DNA of 64,000 bases, taken from the NCBI GenBank assembly GCA_029204225.1, contig CM055092.1:41630016-41694015 (forward strand). Direction: 5' to 3'. The first letter of the stretch is position 1, and each line of letters begins with the position of its first letter. The position numbers and the translations under genes are program-made. Of the stretch, positions 20,479 through 31,250 are shown in pieces. Below the pieces are notes generated by a model. It searched no databases, was not told the origin of the DNA, and was given only the letters and a program-made list of their open reading frames with translations. This DNA is from Diphasiastrum complanatum (lineage: Eukaryota > Streptophyta > Lycopodiopsida > Lycopodiales > Lycopodiaceae).

Positions 20479-21830
20479 TCTTCTTGTTTTTCTGATGAGC
20501 TACCAAAGTCCTAATTACCTCCTGAAAGACCTGAAGATCATATGATAGACATCATTCCTAGAAGTACCATACCCAATAGACCTCCATATAGGGTAAGCCA
20601 TTCTCAACAAGAAGAAATTTCTAAGCAAATTAATGACTTGTTAGAGAAAGGCCTTATAAAATCCCGTAATTCTCCCTATTGCTCTCCTGTACTTTTGGTA
20701 TAAAAGAAAGAAGGGAGTTTTAGGATGTGTGTGGACTATCGTGCTTTAAACAAGATTATAGTTAAGAACTGTTTTCTTATTCCAAGAATAGATGACATTA
20801 TGGACATGATAAATGGATCTTGTATCTTTAGTAGAATAGATTTAACAAGTGGATACCACCAAATCCGAGTAGCATCTGAAGATGTCCATAAAACTACTTT
20901 CAGGACTAACTCTGGCCCTTATGAATTTTTAGTGGTACCATTTGGTCTTACTAATGCTCCAGCAACATTCAATAGAATGATGGAACGAGTCTTTCGACCC
21001 CATAGACGTTTTGTAGGAACATTCTTTGATGATATCTTAGCCTTCAGTGCAAATGAAGAAGAACATAAAAGACATCTAGATATCATCTTTAGAACCCTAC
21101 AAGAAAACTCACTTCTCATTAAAGGAAAGAAAAGTGAATTCTTCCTAGAGAAGATACATTTCTTAGGACATATGATTTCTAAGGAGGGAATCCAAATGGA
21201 CTTTTCAAAGATTAAAGCCATACAAGACTGGCCTAAACCAAGATTCATGAAGTTCGGTCTTTTCTAGGCTTATGTTCCTCTATAGAAAATTTATTCACCA
21301 CTTTGCTCATATAGCCTCACCACTACATGAACTCACTAAGAAGAGGGTAAAATTCCATTGGTATAAGAAAGCAAAATGTCTTTAATACTTTAAAGCATGC
21401 CCTTACCACGGGACCCGTCCTTATCATTCCCAACCTTCATAAGCCTTTCTTTGTGGAAGTAGATGCAAGTCTCGACTGTATTGGGACAGTCCTAAACCAA
21501 GAAGGTCATGTTATAACCTTTGAAAGTAGACGACTTCAAGGGGCAGAAGTACAATATGATATATATGAAAAGGAACTTTTGGCCATTATTCATGCCCTTA
21601 TGATATGCAAGCAGTATCTTCTAGAAAATGATTTTCTAGTCAAAATAGATCATCAAAGCCTTAGGTACTTTCTCACCCAACAATTAATTCGAGAAAAACA
21701 TCTAAAATGGGCTAACTACCTTAGTACCTTCCATTTCCAATTACATCATCATCCCAGAAAGGATAATAAGGTCATCGATGCATTATCGAGAATCCCCAAA
21801 GTTAACCATATTTCCCTAGCATATCATGAG
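20479..21830 (+). pseudogene. Plus-strand Ty3/gypsy RT and RNase H
   Basis: RT begins near 20560 with PNRPPYRVSHSQQEEI and has a TAA at about 20701. It is then open from 20725 (CVDYRALNKIIVKNCFLIPRI) through VVPFGLTNAPATFNRMM to FVGTFFDDILAFS, with both catalytic Asp kept (about 21010-21050). A frameshift near 21250 drops part of the RT thumb. RNase H follows from about 21440: PFFVEVDASLDCIGTVL, YEKELLAIIHAL, DHQSLRYFLTQ and DALSRIPK. The RNase H frame runs on to 22142. Confidence 0.92.
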
Positions 21831-21959
21831 GATTTCCTTCCTATGAAAAGTATGTATGCTAGTGATCTAGACTTCCAACATATCTTTGAAATACTTGAAA
21901 GAAATAAAAATCATAAAGACTATGTTTTGAAAGAAAGATATTTATTCAAAGAAGATAAG

Positions 21960-22745
21960 CTATTTATTGCATTTAGAACCAAGATCCTTCAAGAAACCCA
22001 TAGTCCACCCTATGCAGGACATAGGGGAATACCTCCAACTCTGGAAGCTTTGAAGAGATTCTTTTATTGGCCTACCATGCATCAAGACACAAGGCATTTC
22101 ATACATGCATGTCTAGTATGTCAACATAACAAGGACGAGTGAGGATTAAAAACTCCAGGACTACTTCATCCCTTGCCTATTCATGAATCTCCCTGGGAAC
22201 ATATTACCATGGACTATGTCTCTGGATTTTCTAAAACCAAAAATGGGAATGAGATGATATGGACTATCATTGATAGATTAGACTTGTTGAGAAGTTATGT
22301 AAGTGATCAAAAGACTCAATGGGGACACTATCTCTCTATTCTAGAATTTGCTTACAATAACACAGTTCATTCTTCTATTGGTAAAGCACCTTTTGAAGTA
22401 ATGTATGGAAAACCTATCATATCTCCTGTATTAAGGACTAAAGAAAAGATTTTTGCCTCAAATGAATTTGTGCAGGATTACCAAGACACCTTTTCAAAAC
22501 AACAGAAGAGCGCAAATATGTGTCGGAGGGTAATCAAGTACGAAGAAGGGGAATTAGTTCTCCTAAATTTGACAAGAAAGGGCTTAGGAAAAAGAAGGGC
22601 AGTATGTAACTATACCCAAAACTAGCCCAAAAGTATTATGGACCTTTTAAATTCAAGAAAGTAATCAATGAGGTTACATGTGAACTTGACTGGATGGAAG
22701 AAGAATTCTTCCAAGAATATCTAGAAATTTTAAATGTTTATTTGA
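21960..22745 (+). pseudogene. Plus-strand Ty3/gypsy integrase with core deleted
   Basis: The zinc domain is present: HSPPYAGHRGIPPTLEALK ... CLVCQHNKDE, ending in TGA at 22140. Next comes WEHITMDYVSGFSKTKNG and TIIDRLD (first catalytic Asp), but this is joined directly to LLRSYVSDQKTQWGHYL near 22290. In full-length relatives over 100 residues lie between, including the second Asp and the Glu. Integration activity is therefore impossible. FAYNNTVHSSIGKAPFEVMY and a GPFKFKKVINEVTCELD tail complete it, with one more frameshift near 22620. Confidence 0.9.
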
Positions 22746-22775
22746 GAAATGTCCGTTGAGGACAACGCTTTATGC

Positions 22776-22785
22776 GTCGAAGGGG
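22776..22785 (+). promoter_or_regulatory. Polypurine tract
   Basis: GTCGAAGGGG sits directly before the TG that opens the 3' LTR, after the degenerate end of pol. Confidence 0.7.
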
Positions 22786-23621
22786 TGTAAATTGTACAGA
22801 CCAATATGACCAAGGAAAGGCTATCCTATCTTCCATTCTTTTTGTATGAAACATATTTGAACATTAGAGCTTGTTACTCTAATTGATGAAATGTTTGTGC
22901 AGGTATCAGTACCTGAATACTAGAAATGAAAACTGTAGATCAATTCTAACAGTTTGATGTGCAAATTCTACAAGTAGAATCTAATGATGAACCATTTAAA
23001 TGGTATGTTATGACTTCTAACCTTCTACTTTAAGGGTATGTGCGGGTACTTAAAAGAGTGCCTGGAAAATGAACTAAAGAAGTTTCTTAAAGCTTAAAGA
23101 TGGTACCAGAAGAAGGCTTTTTCTAAAAGTCTATTAAGAAGGCTCAATCGAGTCTATAAAGATTTGGAGAAGAAACCAAAGGACTGATCACCCTTTGTGT
23201 CACACTCCACTATGATTGGATATGGGCAACCCCTAGAAAAAAGGGCCTAGGAATTGATGAAAATTATGCAAGATAACATGGACATATACAAAGCCTTTCT
23301 CGTTTAATGAATGCACTTGGGGGAATCCCAATGTTGTAAACCAAGAAAATACAACTTGAAAGTGGCTAACATTAAATGTTAAGCTACCTACCTTCTATGC
23401 TTATCAATATGTAACTTACCTACTTTGCCACATGGCTTGTAAGCCATAGGACACCTAACGAAATGCGCCCTCCTACTCCTTCCCTTTTGCATTAACAAGT
23501 TGATAAAATCTCTCTACATCTATACACCTCACCCTCTCAATTTACTTCTCCTAGAGTCTCCCTTACACCTCTCACACTTGTTTTGAACACCTCATCCACT
23601 CCCTTAAGCCTACCCCTTCCC

Positions 23622-23629
23622 TATAAAAG
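23622..23629 (+). promoter_or_regulatory. TATA box in the gypsy LTR
   Basis: TATAAAAG in a C-rich context (CCCTTCCCTATAAAAGAAG), about 840 bp into the LTR. This position suits a U3/R boundary promoter. Confidence 0.6.
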
Positions 23630-23778
23630 AAGAAACTCGCCCCTCTCCCTCATCATTCATCTTAATTTCATTTTTGCTTGCTTCTTGCTATTGTCTCTTT
23701 GTGTGTAGGTGCTTGGAGAAAGCTTGGAGCTATGGCCTAAGGAGGTTACACCATACTTGGATTGGAAACCTTTTGGAA

Positions 23779-23781
<3 letters not shown>

Positions 23782-23854
<73 letters not shown>
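23782..23854. repeat. (CT)n microsatellite in the LTR
   Basis: About 36 CT units just downstream of the TATA box, directly before the 52-bp tandem array. Confidence 0.97.
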
Positions 23855-23857
<3 letters not shown>

Positions 23858-24206
23858 CTTGCATGCCATACCATCCATTGCCCAATGTCCATGCATGTCG
23901 GTTTAGACTCTTGCATGTCATGTTATCCATTGCCTAATGTCCATGCATGTCAGTTTAGATTCTTGCATGTCATGCTATCCATTGCCTAATGTCCATGCAA
24001 GTCAGTTTAGAATCTTGCATGTCATGCCATCCATTGCCTAATGTCCATGCATGTCAGTTTAGATTCTTGCATGTCATGCTATCCATTGCCTAATGTCCAT
24101 GCAAGTCAGTTTAGAATCTTGCATGTCATGCCATCCATTGCCTAATGTCCATGCATTTCAGTTTAGACTCTTGCATGTCATGCCATCCATTGCCTAATGA
24201 CTATGC
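23858..24206 (+). repeat. 52-bp tandem array in the LTR, about 6.6 copies
   Basis: The unit begins CTTGCATGTCATGCC, has CATTGCCTAATGTCCATGCA in the middle and ends CAGTTTAGA plus two variable bases. Copies 3 and 5, and copies 2 and 4, share variants, which points to two-unit duplication steps. Copy number in the inverted LTR (28035-28115) is about 1.5. There are no unique spacers, so this is not a CRISPR-like array. Confidence 0.93.
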
Positions 24207-24429
24207 ATGCTCTTCTCTTGACCATTAATCTTTTGCATGTATAATGCTCGTAGATTTTTTGACAAAATCTACCCTTTTCTTTCATGAGATTCTTTATGAT
24301 CCAATTTTTGTTAACATCTGCATGATTTAAAAATTTCAAGAATTCATAAGACCAACCCATCCTCAATATATGTATTTGGCCCAAGCCATTTGATCCTGCA
24401 TAATTTTAAAGAAAAATCCTTCGCGGGGG

Positions 24430-24452
24430 AGGGGGGGGGGGGGGGGGGGGGT
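24430..24452. repeat. Poly-G homopolymer run
   Basis: Over 20 G, interrupted once by A near its start. Runs of this length are often miscounted. Confidence 0.8.
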
Positions 24453-24679
24453 GGTTTCCCCATCTTGACCCCTCAACAAGTCTCGTGATTGAATGATTTT
24501 GTGAATAAATGATGTTATTTCTTTGATAAGCCATGAGTCCTTTTGTTTGGATATGTTCCTCATTGTTTTGTTGATAAGATCTGTTGTTGTCGATGTTGTT
24601 CAAGCAACTGGTACAGTTCCTGTCGTCATGAAGCAAAACTGCACTCTATTGTGTGAAGGTGATTCGTTTCTAGGTATCA

Positions 24680-24880
24680 TCTACAGTACAACACTCACAA
24701 CTGTTAAGGATGTTGCTTATCGTACAACCCTTAGCAATACATAGTATGTTGTTTACAGCACAATACTAGCAATGTCATTTGTAACCCAGTACTAGCAATA
24801 CTAGACATGTTGTTTGCAACCCAGTACTAGTAATATTAGACATGTCATTTGCAATACGGTAATAGCAATGCTAAACTAGT
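24680..24880. repeat. Short tandem repeat, about 5 units
   Basis: Units of about 38 bp built on GTTGTTTGCAACCCAGTA and CTAGCAATACTAGACAT, progressively diverged. No coding content. The 230 bp before it hold nothing recognised. Confidence 0.75.
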
Positions 24881-24887
24881 ATGGGAT

Positions 24888-25124
24888 TCACGTACAATTT
24901 AGGCCCACATATGCACGAAGCATGTCCTCCATCATCTGATTGGTCATTTCTGTTTGACCGTTTGATTTAGGATGATCTGTAGAATTCATGCTCAAAGTTG
25001 TTTCCAAATTCTCAAACGCTGCTTGCCAAAAGTCTCCAGTGAATTTAGGGTCACGATCACCGACAATATTGCAAGGTAGCCCGTATAGCCGAAAAAGCTT
25101 CTCATTAATTCCTTGTGAAAACAT
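24888..25124 (-). pseudogene. Gypsy integrase core fragment
   Basis: A minus-strand frame with LYGLPCNIVGDRDPKFTGDFW, which holds the second catalytic Asp. It continues with STDHPKSNGQTEMTNQMMEDMLRAYV, which holds the catalytic Glu. The first Asp region and the C-terminus are missing. It directly abuts a protease fragment, so the RT and RNase H between them have been deleted. Confidence 0.9.
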
Positions 25125-25160
25125 AGATAGATTTTATACTCTGTGTTCTTTATCAAAAAA

Positions 25161-25620
25161 TTAATTAAGTTCATGCTTGGAGTAAGGATTAACACCAATA
25201 GTATCAACACTTAAACTAGCACATATCTTAACTAAAGAACAATCATGCATAAAACTTAAAGATTTTTCAACAAAATCAATTTTCAATGATTTATTCTTAT
25301 CATAATGCCATTGTATCCCAAGAACAACATCCACATTTGCTAAATTAACAGCATGGAATTCTAGTTTCTTAAAATAATCTTGTATGTGCAATGGTATATT
25401 GGGAAAGCATTCTGCTACAAGTTATAGTCCTTTTAACAGTCGCATTTTTTGGAGATAAAAATGACTACCCCTTTGTTGGAGGTGATAGAACTCCATAAAA
25501 ATCATAATCAACCACACAATAGTGTTGTAGTACACCTCATCACCAAAACAAAGCAACTCCATCAAATCTCGCACAAACATTTTGCGATTTACGACAATCT
25601 TCACCATTGGCAAGAACATA
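25161..25620 (-). pseudogene. Gypsy protease-region fragment
   Basis: The minus-strand frame 25161-25391 reads LEFHAVNLANVDVVLGIQW, the second conserved block of gypsy retropepsins (V-LG-x-x-W). The first D-[ST]-G block is not clear upstream (25422-25619), where only a degenerate frame remains. Order relative to the integrase piece shows a minus-strand element with the middle of pol lost. Confidence 0.65.
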
Positions 25621-25739
25621 AACTATGTCAGCCAAACTATGCAACATTGAATATTGTCAAAAACACTTATATTTAACAGTTTAACAAAATTTTAGCATCT
25701 GCAAGAAGATAAACAACATCAGCCAAACCTTTATGGAAT

Positions 25740-25960
25740 AAAAACTGATACCCATTGCTGCTCATTTCTGGCATTGTTTGCTCAGGAATGCCCTTTGTGT
25801 TGGAAAGGACGCTATTAGGGCACATAAAATGGACTAGTTTTCATTTTTTTTTATGGGTCCAATATTTCCAAACAGAATTAGTTTCTCTTGCTTTCTATTC
25901 TGGCCAATGGACAACCTCAAGGAGAACCAACAGGAACAGACCGGATTCTAAATGGCCAAC
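25740..25960. repeat. Second copy of the 14.17-14.37 kb repeat
   Basis: Direct-orientation match beginning near CCATTGCTGCTCATTTCTGG and ending near GGCCAATGGACAACCTCAAG. Sequence 25620-25740 holds nothing recognised. Confidence 0.6.
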
Positions 25961-26059
25961 TACGCCCTGATTCCGGTTTTTTTGATACAGTTGTTCCTGA
26001 TATTCTTGAACCAAATCTCTAGCCACTTTTATCTGATATGGAGGCTCATCTATCGATAT

Positions 26060-26700
26060 CACTCCTATTTCCAAGACCAAATATAATCATTTCAAAGGCA
26101 CATTGTCGGATGATGTTGACAGTTATATGTCGTAGTTTGAATCTATTGTTGTTTCCAATAATAAAGTCGTAGACAAAATTTGAATATTCCCTAAACTGTT
26201 GGGGAAGCATGCAAAATGTGACAAGTCAAATGGACAGATTTGAGATCACTACCTGGGATCAACTTAAGGATGCATTCCTCAAGCAATTCCAAGAAATTAT
26301 ATATTCAACACGGGTGCTTGCCCGACTCAATTCTGTGCGAAAGAAAGACAACAAATCTCTATGCAGATATACTCAAAAAGTTTGAAATATTATCGGCAAG
26401 CTAGTGGGAGAATATCCAGTGGCCGTGCAATTGAATGGTACTTGGTAGGTTTACTTTCTAAGATGGACCGTAATTGTCGCCAAGGTCGAATAAATTTCTT
26501 GTCTGATGTTATTGAATCTGCTAAAAATTTTGAGACATTGACAATCACAAGGAAGAGAAGTGCTATACCAAAGCCGAAGAAGAAGAGTTCGAAGAATGAT
26601 GACTCTTCGAGTGAAGACAATGATTCATCTTCTTATTTCGACTCAGGTTCTCACTCTACTTCTTCAAATTTCGACACATCAGAAGATACGTGAATTACAA
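26060..26700 (+). pseudogene. Gypsy Gag relic
   Basis: Plus-strand blocks in changing frames: HFKGTLSDDVDSY (about 26090), then TWDQLKDAFLKQF (about 26250) and LARLNSVRKKDNKSL (about 26320). The frame 26361-26693 then reads GRAIEWYLVGLLSKMDRN, PKPKKKSSKNDD and an acidic Ser-rich tail. This follows the Retrotrans_gag plan but ends before any zinc knuckle. The repeat at 26790 follows at once, so pol is deleted. Confidence 0.7.
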
Positions 26701-26789
26701 AAAGAGAGAAAATTTAAAATAAGTCTGAAAACATCAAACCACTATAGAAATCCAACAAAAATATGAAGAAGGATATTGTTCACAGTCTT

Positions 26790-27440
26790 CTCCTAAGTGA
26801 TACTATTTTCTATTTCAAGATTTTTCCTACACGTTTATTGATCACTGATCTAGGGTCAAATGCAACCTCCTTTGGTTCTACGTTTGCTCATCTAATACCT
26901 GCAGGTATCACAGAATTCAGACAACCAAACTATTCGAAGGACGACTATGTCGGGCTTCCGGCTGATCTTCATCCATAAATAAAGACCAAAGGGTAATCAA
27001 TCCTATTGTTTTCACATTCGAATGTCAAGTTCAAGAATTTGAAGAACATTGAAGACCTGGCCATTTTCAACGACTTCAACAAATCAGTATTTTCTATCAG
27101 TTTGCAGAAATACACTATTTTTTGTAATAGTCTGCAAAAATGAACTGATTGTTGCACAATTTGCATTTTTTCCAACTCCTGAAAAATGCGATAATTTTTC
27201 GACAATGACTATTTTTCAAGTAATTTGAAGAAGTGAACTTTTTGTCCGCTTTTTTGCATTTTCCAAAAATGCGACAAAATACGAAATGTGACTTTCGACG
27301 TCAGTTTCAACACCTTTGGGTGTTTTCCAGCACCTTCGGGTTTTCTACAAAATGCGAAAATGCGAAGGGTGTCTATTTCGACGAGGCACGTCTCCAGGTA
27401 CTTCCCAAGAAAATGGGAAAAATGCGAAGTATGCAACATT
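26790..27440 (+). repeat. Gypsy-derived repeat, inverted copy of 11.33-11.96 kb
   Basis: Contains the FYFKIFPTRLLITDLGS peptide (26810-26870), non-coding sequence shared with 11.5-11.75 kb, and a cluster of AAATGCGA/GCATTTT words from 27160 to 27430. The two copies sit about 15 kb apart in opposite orientation. The 160 bp after it hold nothing recognised. Confidence 0.6.
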
Positions 27441-27599
27441 CTTGTCCACATCAGTGATCTCAAGTCGCCTGACCCATGTAAACCTATTTAAATGTCGTTG
27501 CACTCTAAATATTTGCAAAGTACATGACCAAGTACATAGTTAAAGCTAAACTAGTCTTGTATTTATGGATTAGTTAACGATTCTTGTAAATACAAGGAT

Positions 27600-28000
27600 G
27601 CCGCTGTAAATATTTCTTTAGCATGCATCAATCTTTGATGCTCCGTGATGCAATAGTGATGCATACTTATCTAGATGTAACATTGCAATCTCGGAATGAT
27701 TAGAGTATCTACGTTTCTCAAAGAAAGTATCAAGATTTCAAATCCAAGCAAGCAAACTTTCTACATTACTAGCATCTCCATCAAACTTAGAAAACTTGAA
27801 AAGTTTGTTATCAATCTTAGCAAACCTCCTTTTCCTAGATCGGGAAGCGGAAGTTGATTTGGAAGAAACATGAGGTGATGACGACATAGATGAAGAGGAG
27901 CTTGAAGAGCCTCGTGAGGAGCTATCTATCTTTGATTGGAGTTTTTGGAATTCACTTGAAATACACAAACTCAAGACAAAAGGATGGGTTGGTCTTATGA
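27600..28000 (-). pseudogene. Gypsy Gag N-terminal fragment
   Basis: Read on the minus strand after the inverted LTR. A Ser-rich, basic segment (SRSRKRRFAKIDNKLFKF) leads into FSKFDGDASNVESLLAW (about 27740-27790). A TGA follows, then a shifted-frame NHSEIAMLHLDKYASL block near 27660. This matches the start of Retrotrans_gag. It stops after about 100 residues. Confidence 0.7.
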
Positions 28001-28853
28001 ATTCTTGAAAAATGGTCAAGAGAGGAGCATGCATAGTCATTAGGCAATGGATGGCATGACATGCAAGAGTCTAAACTGACATGCATGGACATTAGGCAAT
28101 GGGTGAAATGACATGTTTAAAACAAGTGTGAGAGGTGTAAGGGAGACTCTAGAGAAGTAAATTGAGAGGGTGAGGTGTATAGATGTGAGAGAGATTTTAT
28201 CAACTTGTTAATGCAAAAGGGAAGGAGTAGGAGGGTGCATTTCGTTAGGTGTCCTATGGCTTACAAGCCATGTGGCAAAGTAGGTAAGTTACATATTGAT
28301 AAGCATAGAAGGTAGGTAGCTTAACATTTAATATTAGGCACTTTCAAGTTGTATTTTCGTGATTTACAACATTGGAATTCTCCAAGGTGTATTCATTAAA
28401 TGGGAAAGGCTTTGTATATATCCACCTTATCTTGCATAATTTTCATCAATTCCTAGGCCCTTTTTTCTAGGGGTTGCCCATCCCCAATCATAGTGGAGTG
28501 TGACACAAAGGGTGATCATTCCTTTGGTTTTTTTTCCAAATCTTTATAGATTCGATTGAGCCTTCTTCTTGTACCATCTTTAAGCTTTAAGAAGCTTCTT
28601 TAGTTCATTCTTCAGGAACTCCTTTAAGTACATGCACATACCCTTAACGTAGAAGGTTAGGTGTCATAACATACCATTTCAATGGTTCATCATTAGATTC
28701 TACTTGTAGAATCTGCACATCAAACTGTTAACATTGATCTACATTTTTCATTTCTAGTATTCAGGTACTGATATGTGCACAAACATTTCATCAGTTAGAG
28801 TAACAAGCGCTAATGTTCAAATTATTCCTTAATCATATTGGTCTGTACAACCC
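27990..28853 (-). repeat. Inverted copy of the 22.8-24.4 kb gypsy LTR
   Basis: Reads on the minus strand from TTGTACAGACCAATATG (28853) to CCAACCCATCC (about 27990). It has about 1.5 units of the 52-bp repeat and no (CT)n tract. A purine-rich GGAGGAGGGG lies just outside its start, as a polypurine tract would, yet gag lies on its other side, so this LTR sits between two element parts. Sequence 28854-29160 is unrecognised. Confidence 0.85.
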
Positions 28854-29159
28854 CTCCTCCGACCATACTCCTAGAAGATTGAAAAACTTCCATTGGCAGG
28901 AAGGAGGAGCATGGGGTAGCGGAACCTCAAGATTGGAGGCAGTTTTTCCTTGAGCACCGACGTAAGGGTAGTGTGGGCCCTCCCTTAAGTATATAAATTT
29001 TTTCTTCTTCCAAAATTAGACTTTTTCTTCATGCATTTAATGAAAAGCATGACCTTTTTAAATATAATATATGCATATTCAATACTTTGTTGGTGCCCAC
29101 CTACAAGACACCATGAATAAAGTTTATTTTTACCAACTTAGAATGGCTAGAGCACTCCT

Positions 29160-29755
29160 TGCAACTCATGTTGTGTAGCAACAAGAAGAATAACAAGAAA
29201 AAGGGTGGGGGTGGTGATGGGGAGGTTTGAGGTGAAGGCAATAATTTAAAATTTTAAAATAGCCTGGCCTTTGGAGAATAAAAAATATGTGTGTGTTCTT
29301 CCCTATCTTTCTCGATACTGTCTCTTCACTCGAGTGCTCCACCACCGCTCTTCCGTAAAACGCAGCAAAAGTACGGGAATACTTCCTCCTAAACATTCTT
29401 TTTTCGTTCACGTTCTTCGTTTGTTCGTTGGATATTCCGAAAAGCCAAATTGTTCATCCGGATGTTGCTTAAGAATATGAAGTGCACGGGGAAAGATTCA
29501 TAAACTTTTGTTTAATAGAGTGACGTAATTTCTCTGCATTTGCAATTCGTAGTCTATGTTCATTTGTGTGTCTGTCGGCTGAATGAATATTTGGGGGACT
29601 CTTCTGCAGTGTCAAGGAAATCCCTGATCGACAGTATTGCTCAAAAATGATGAAGTGCTGGAAAAGCTTCATAAAGTTATGTTGGATAGGATGATGATGA
29701 GTGTCCAGCCTCTTCTTTGCTGAATTTGTTATCATATTCATTCAAATTTCATTTC
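29160..29755 (+). promoter_or_regulatory. Upstream region of the carrier gene
   Basis: About 600 bp before the SFC1 start codon, free of recognisable transposon sequence. A CT-rich stretch (29290-29460) could be the 5' untranslated region. I see no convincing TATA box and cannot place the transcription start. Confidence 0.35.
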
Positions 29756-30166
29756 ATGGCACCTTATGAGTCTTCTTCTTCTTCGTCCAACCCTAAAGAG
29801 GTATTTATACCTTCTTATGTGAAAGCGATTTCAGGATCGTTGGGGGGTTTAGTTGAAGCATGCTGCCTCCAGCCTATCGATGTTATCAAGACACGTTTGC
29901 AGCTTGACCGGTCTGGATATTACAAGGGCATTGTAGATTGTGGCGTGAAGATTGTGAAGGATGAGGGTGTTCGGGCTCTCTGGAAAGGGCTTACACCGTT
30001 CGCCACTCACTTGACTCTCAAGTATACGCTTCGCATGGGTTCTAATGCGGTTCTACAAAAGCACCTTAGAGACCCTGGGACGGGGGAACTGAGCAATAGT
30101 GCACGCTTGATTTCGGGCTTCGGAGCTGGTGTACTGGAGGCCATCATTATAGTTACTCCTTTTGAG
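29756..30166 (+). CDS. SFC1: Mitochondrial succinate/fumarate carrier, exon 1
   Basis: Codons 1-137 of a 315-residue mitochondrial carrier. ATG 29756 is chosen because it gives MAPYESSSSSSNPKEV, a Ser-rich start like plant SFC1; the frame is open upstream but has no earlier ATG. The first Solcar repeat carries PIDVIKTRLQ at residues 40-49, then GVRALWKGL, which ends the first repeat. Homologues exchange succinate and fumarate across the inner mitochondrial membrane and link lipid breakdown (glyoxylate cycle) to respiration. The exon ends CCTTTTGAG|GTACAC, exactly inside the second carrier signature (P-F-E). It has six expected membrane helices over the whole protein. Identity as SFC type rests on overall similarity from memory; the carrier family itself is certain. 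Confidence 0.92.
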
Positions 30167-31084
30167 GTACACGTGTTTGGCTTCTTAGGGATACAATTTA
30201 TTCATTAGAGTACTGATCTGGCAACAACGAAGTGCAGATACTTAGTGTTTTACTGCTTTTGCTGCTGCTACTGCAAGATTGAATGCCTGAGTAAATTGTC
30301 AACACCGTTGGAGTTTTTTTTGTAATAAGCAATCTGGATTTTATTTTGCCCTTGGCATTATTGAAATAGTACAATACTGTACCATGAAGACCAAAGACCA
30401 TGTGCAGTCCAGACGTCCTTGTGGGAAGGGTAAATTCAACGTGCTGGCTCTTCTTGAGAAAACATTGGACATTTTACTGGGTATCGTTGTTCTGGCAGTA
30501 TATATCAACTTATTGTACTCTGTGTCGAGGATATGATAACAAATTGTCACCATAATACACTTTTCTTGAGGGTTTCTTGAATCTTCATGGTGATTCAGTT
30601 TAAGCATGAATGTTTGAATATTATGATTTGTAGTATCCGTTTGGTTACTGTTTTGTAAATTATCTAAGCCTCAGGATCGACTTGTAGGTTTTGTTTCTTA
30701 GATTGACACTCAACACTACACTTAGGGGCCAACTATTTCCTTCCTAAAGAAGATTCAATCATCAGACATTCGAGTAATCCAACAGAATATGGCCTAGCAT
30801 TCTAAATCAACATAAATCCCAGTTTCTTTCCAAGTTAGTGCTCCTATAGGAAGACTAGCCAACATGCAACTAGGAATTCCCACTACATCCTAAGTCCCCT
30901 CCTTCCCCTACATGCAACTAGGAATTCCCACTGCATGGTACATGCTAACGGCAATTTTCCTGGTCAATACATGCACTATAAAAAAAGTTCAGTGTTGTGT
31001 GGTCTCTTCTTGGTTGTTTAACTATTTCATGAAAGTAGCAAGATCAATTTATCAGAATAGTGAATACGAAATTCCAAGCAGTGC

Positions 31085-31250
31085 TGGAAGCCAATTCGAA
31101 TCGGCCGATTCGTCCCGGCTAGCTGGGTTCGAATCGGCAAACGGTTCGAACCGTTTGTTCTTTTTTTGAGACAAAAACGGTTCGAATCGGTTCCAAACAG
31201 TTCGATGGTTCAAACCGTGGTAGGCGGTTCGAACTGCAGTTCGATGCAAC
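31085..31250. repeat. Palindromic-word repeat, TTCGAA type
   Basis: At least seven copies of a word like GGTTCGAA(T/C)CGG in either sense within 165 bp. Examples are ATTCGAATCGG, GGTTCGAATCGG, ACGGTTCGAACCGT and GCGGTTCGAACTGC. It ends ...CGATGCAACTGTG, an end resembling that of the repeats at 43195 and 45585. No coding content. Confidence 0.75.

Larger units (their letters stand above)
22786..24360 (+). repeat. 3' LTR of the plus-strand gypsy, with internal repeats
   Basis: Starts TGTAAATTGTACAGACC after the polypurine tract. An inverted, shorter copy lies at about 27990-28853. Inside are a U3 of about 830 bp, a TATA box at 23622, a (CT)n tract and a 52-bp tandem array. Homology between the two copies ends near 24360 (CCAACCCATCCT), which I take as close to the LTR end or the leader. 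The inverted copy lacks the (CT)n tract and most of the tandem array. Confidence 0.75.

Noticed and set aside
23858-24206. CRISPR-like array
   Set aside because: Units are contiguous with no unique spacers, and the setting is a plant LTR.
29717-29755. Upstream extension of SFC1 by 13 codons from a TTG
   Set aside because: There is no ATG in the extension; the ATG at 29756 matches the expected start of the family.
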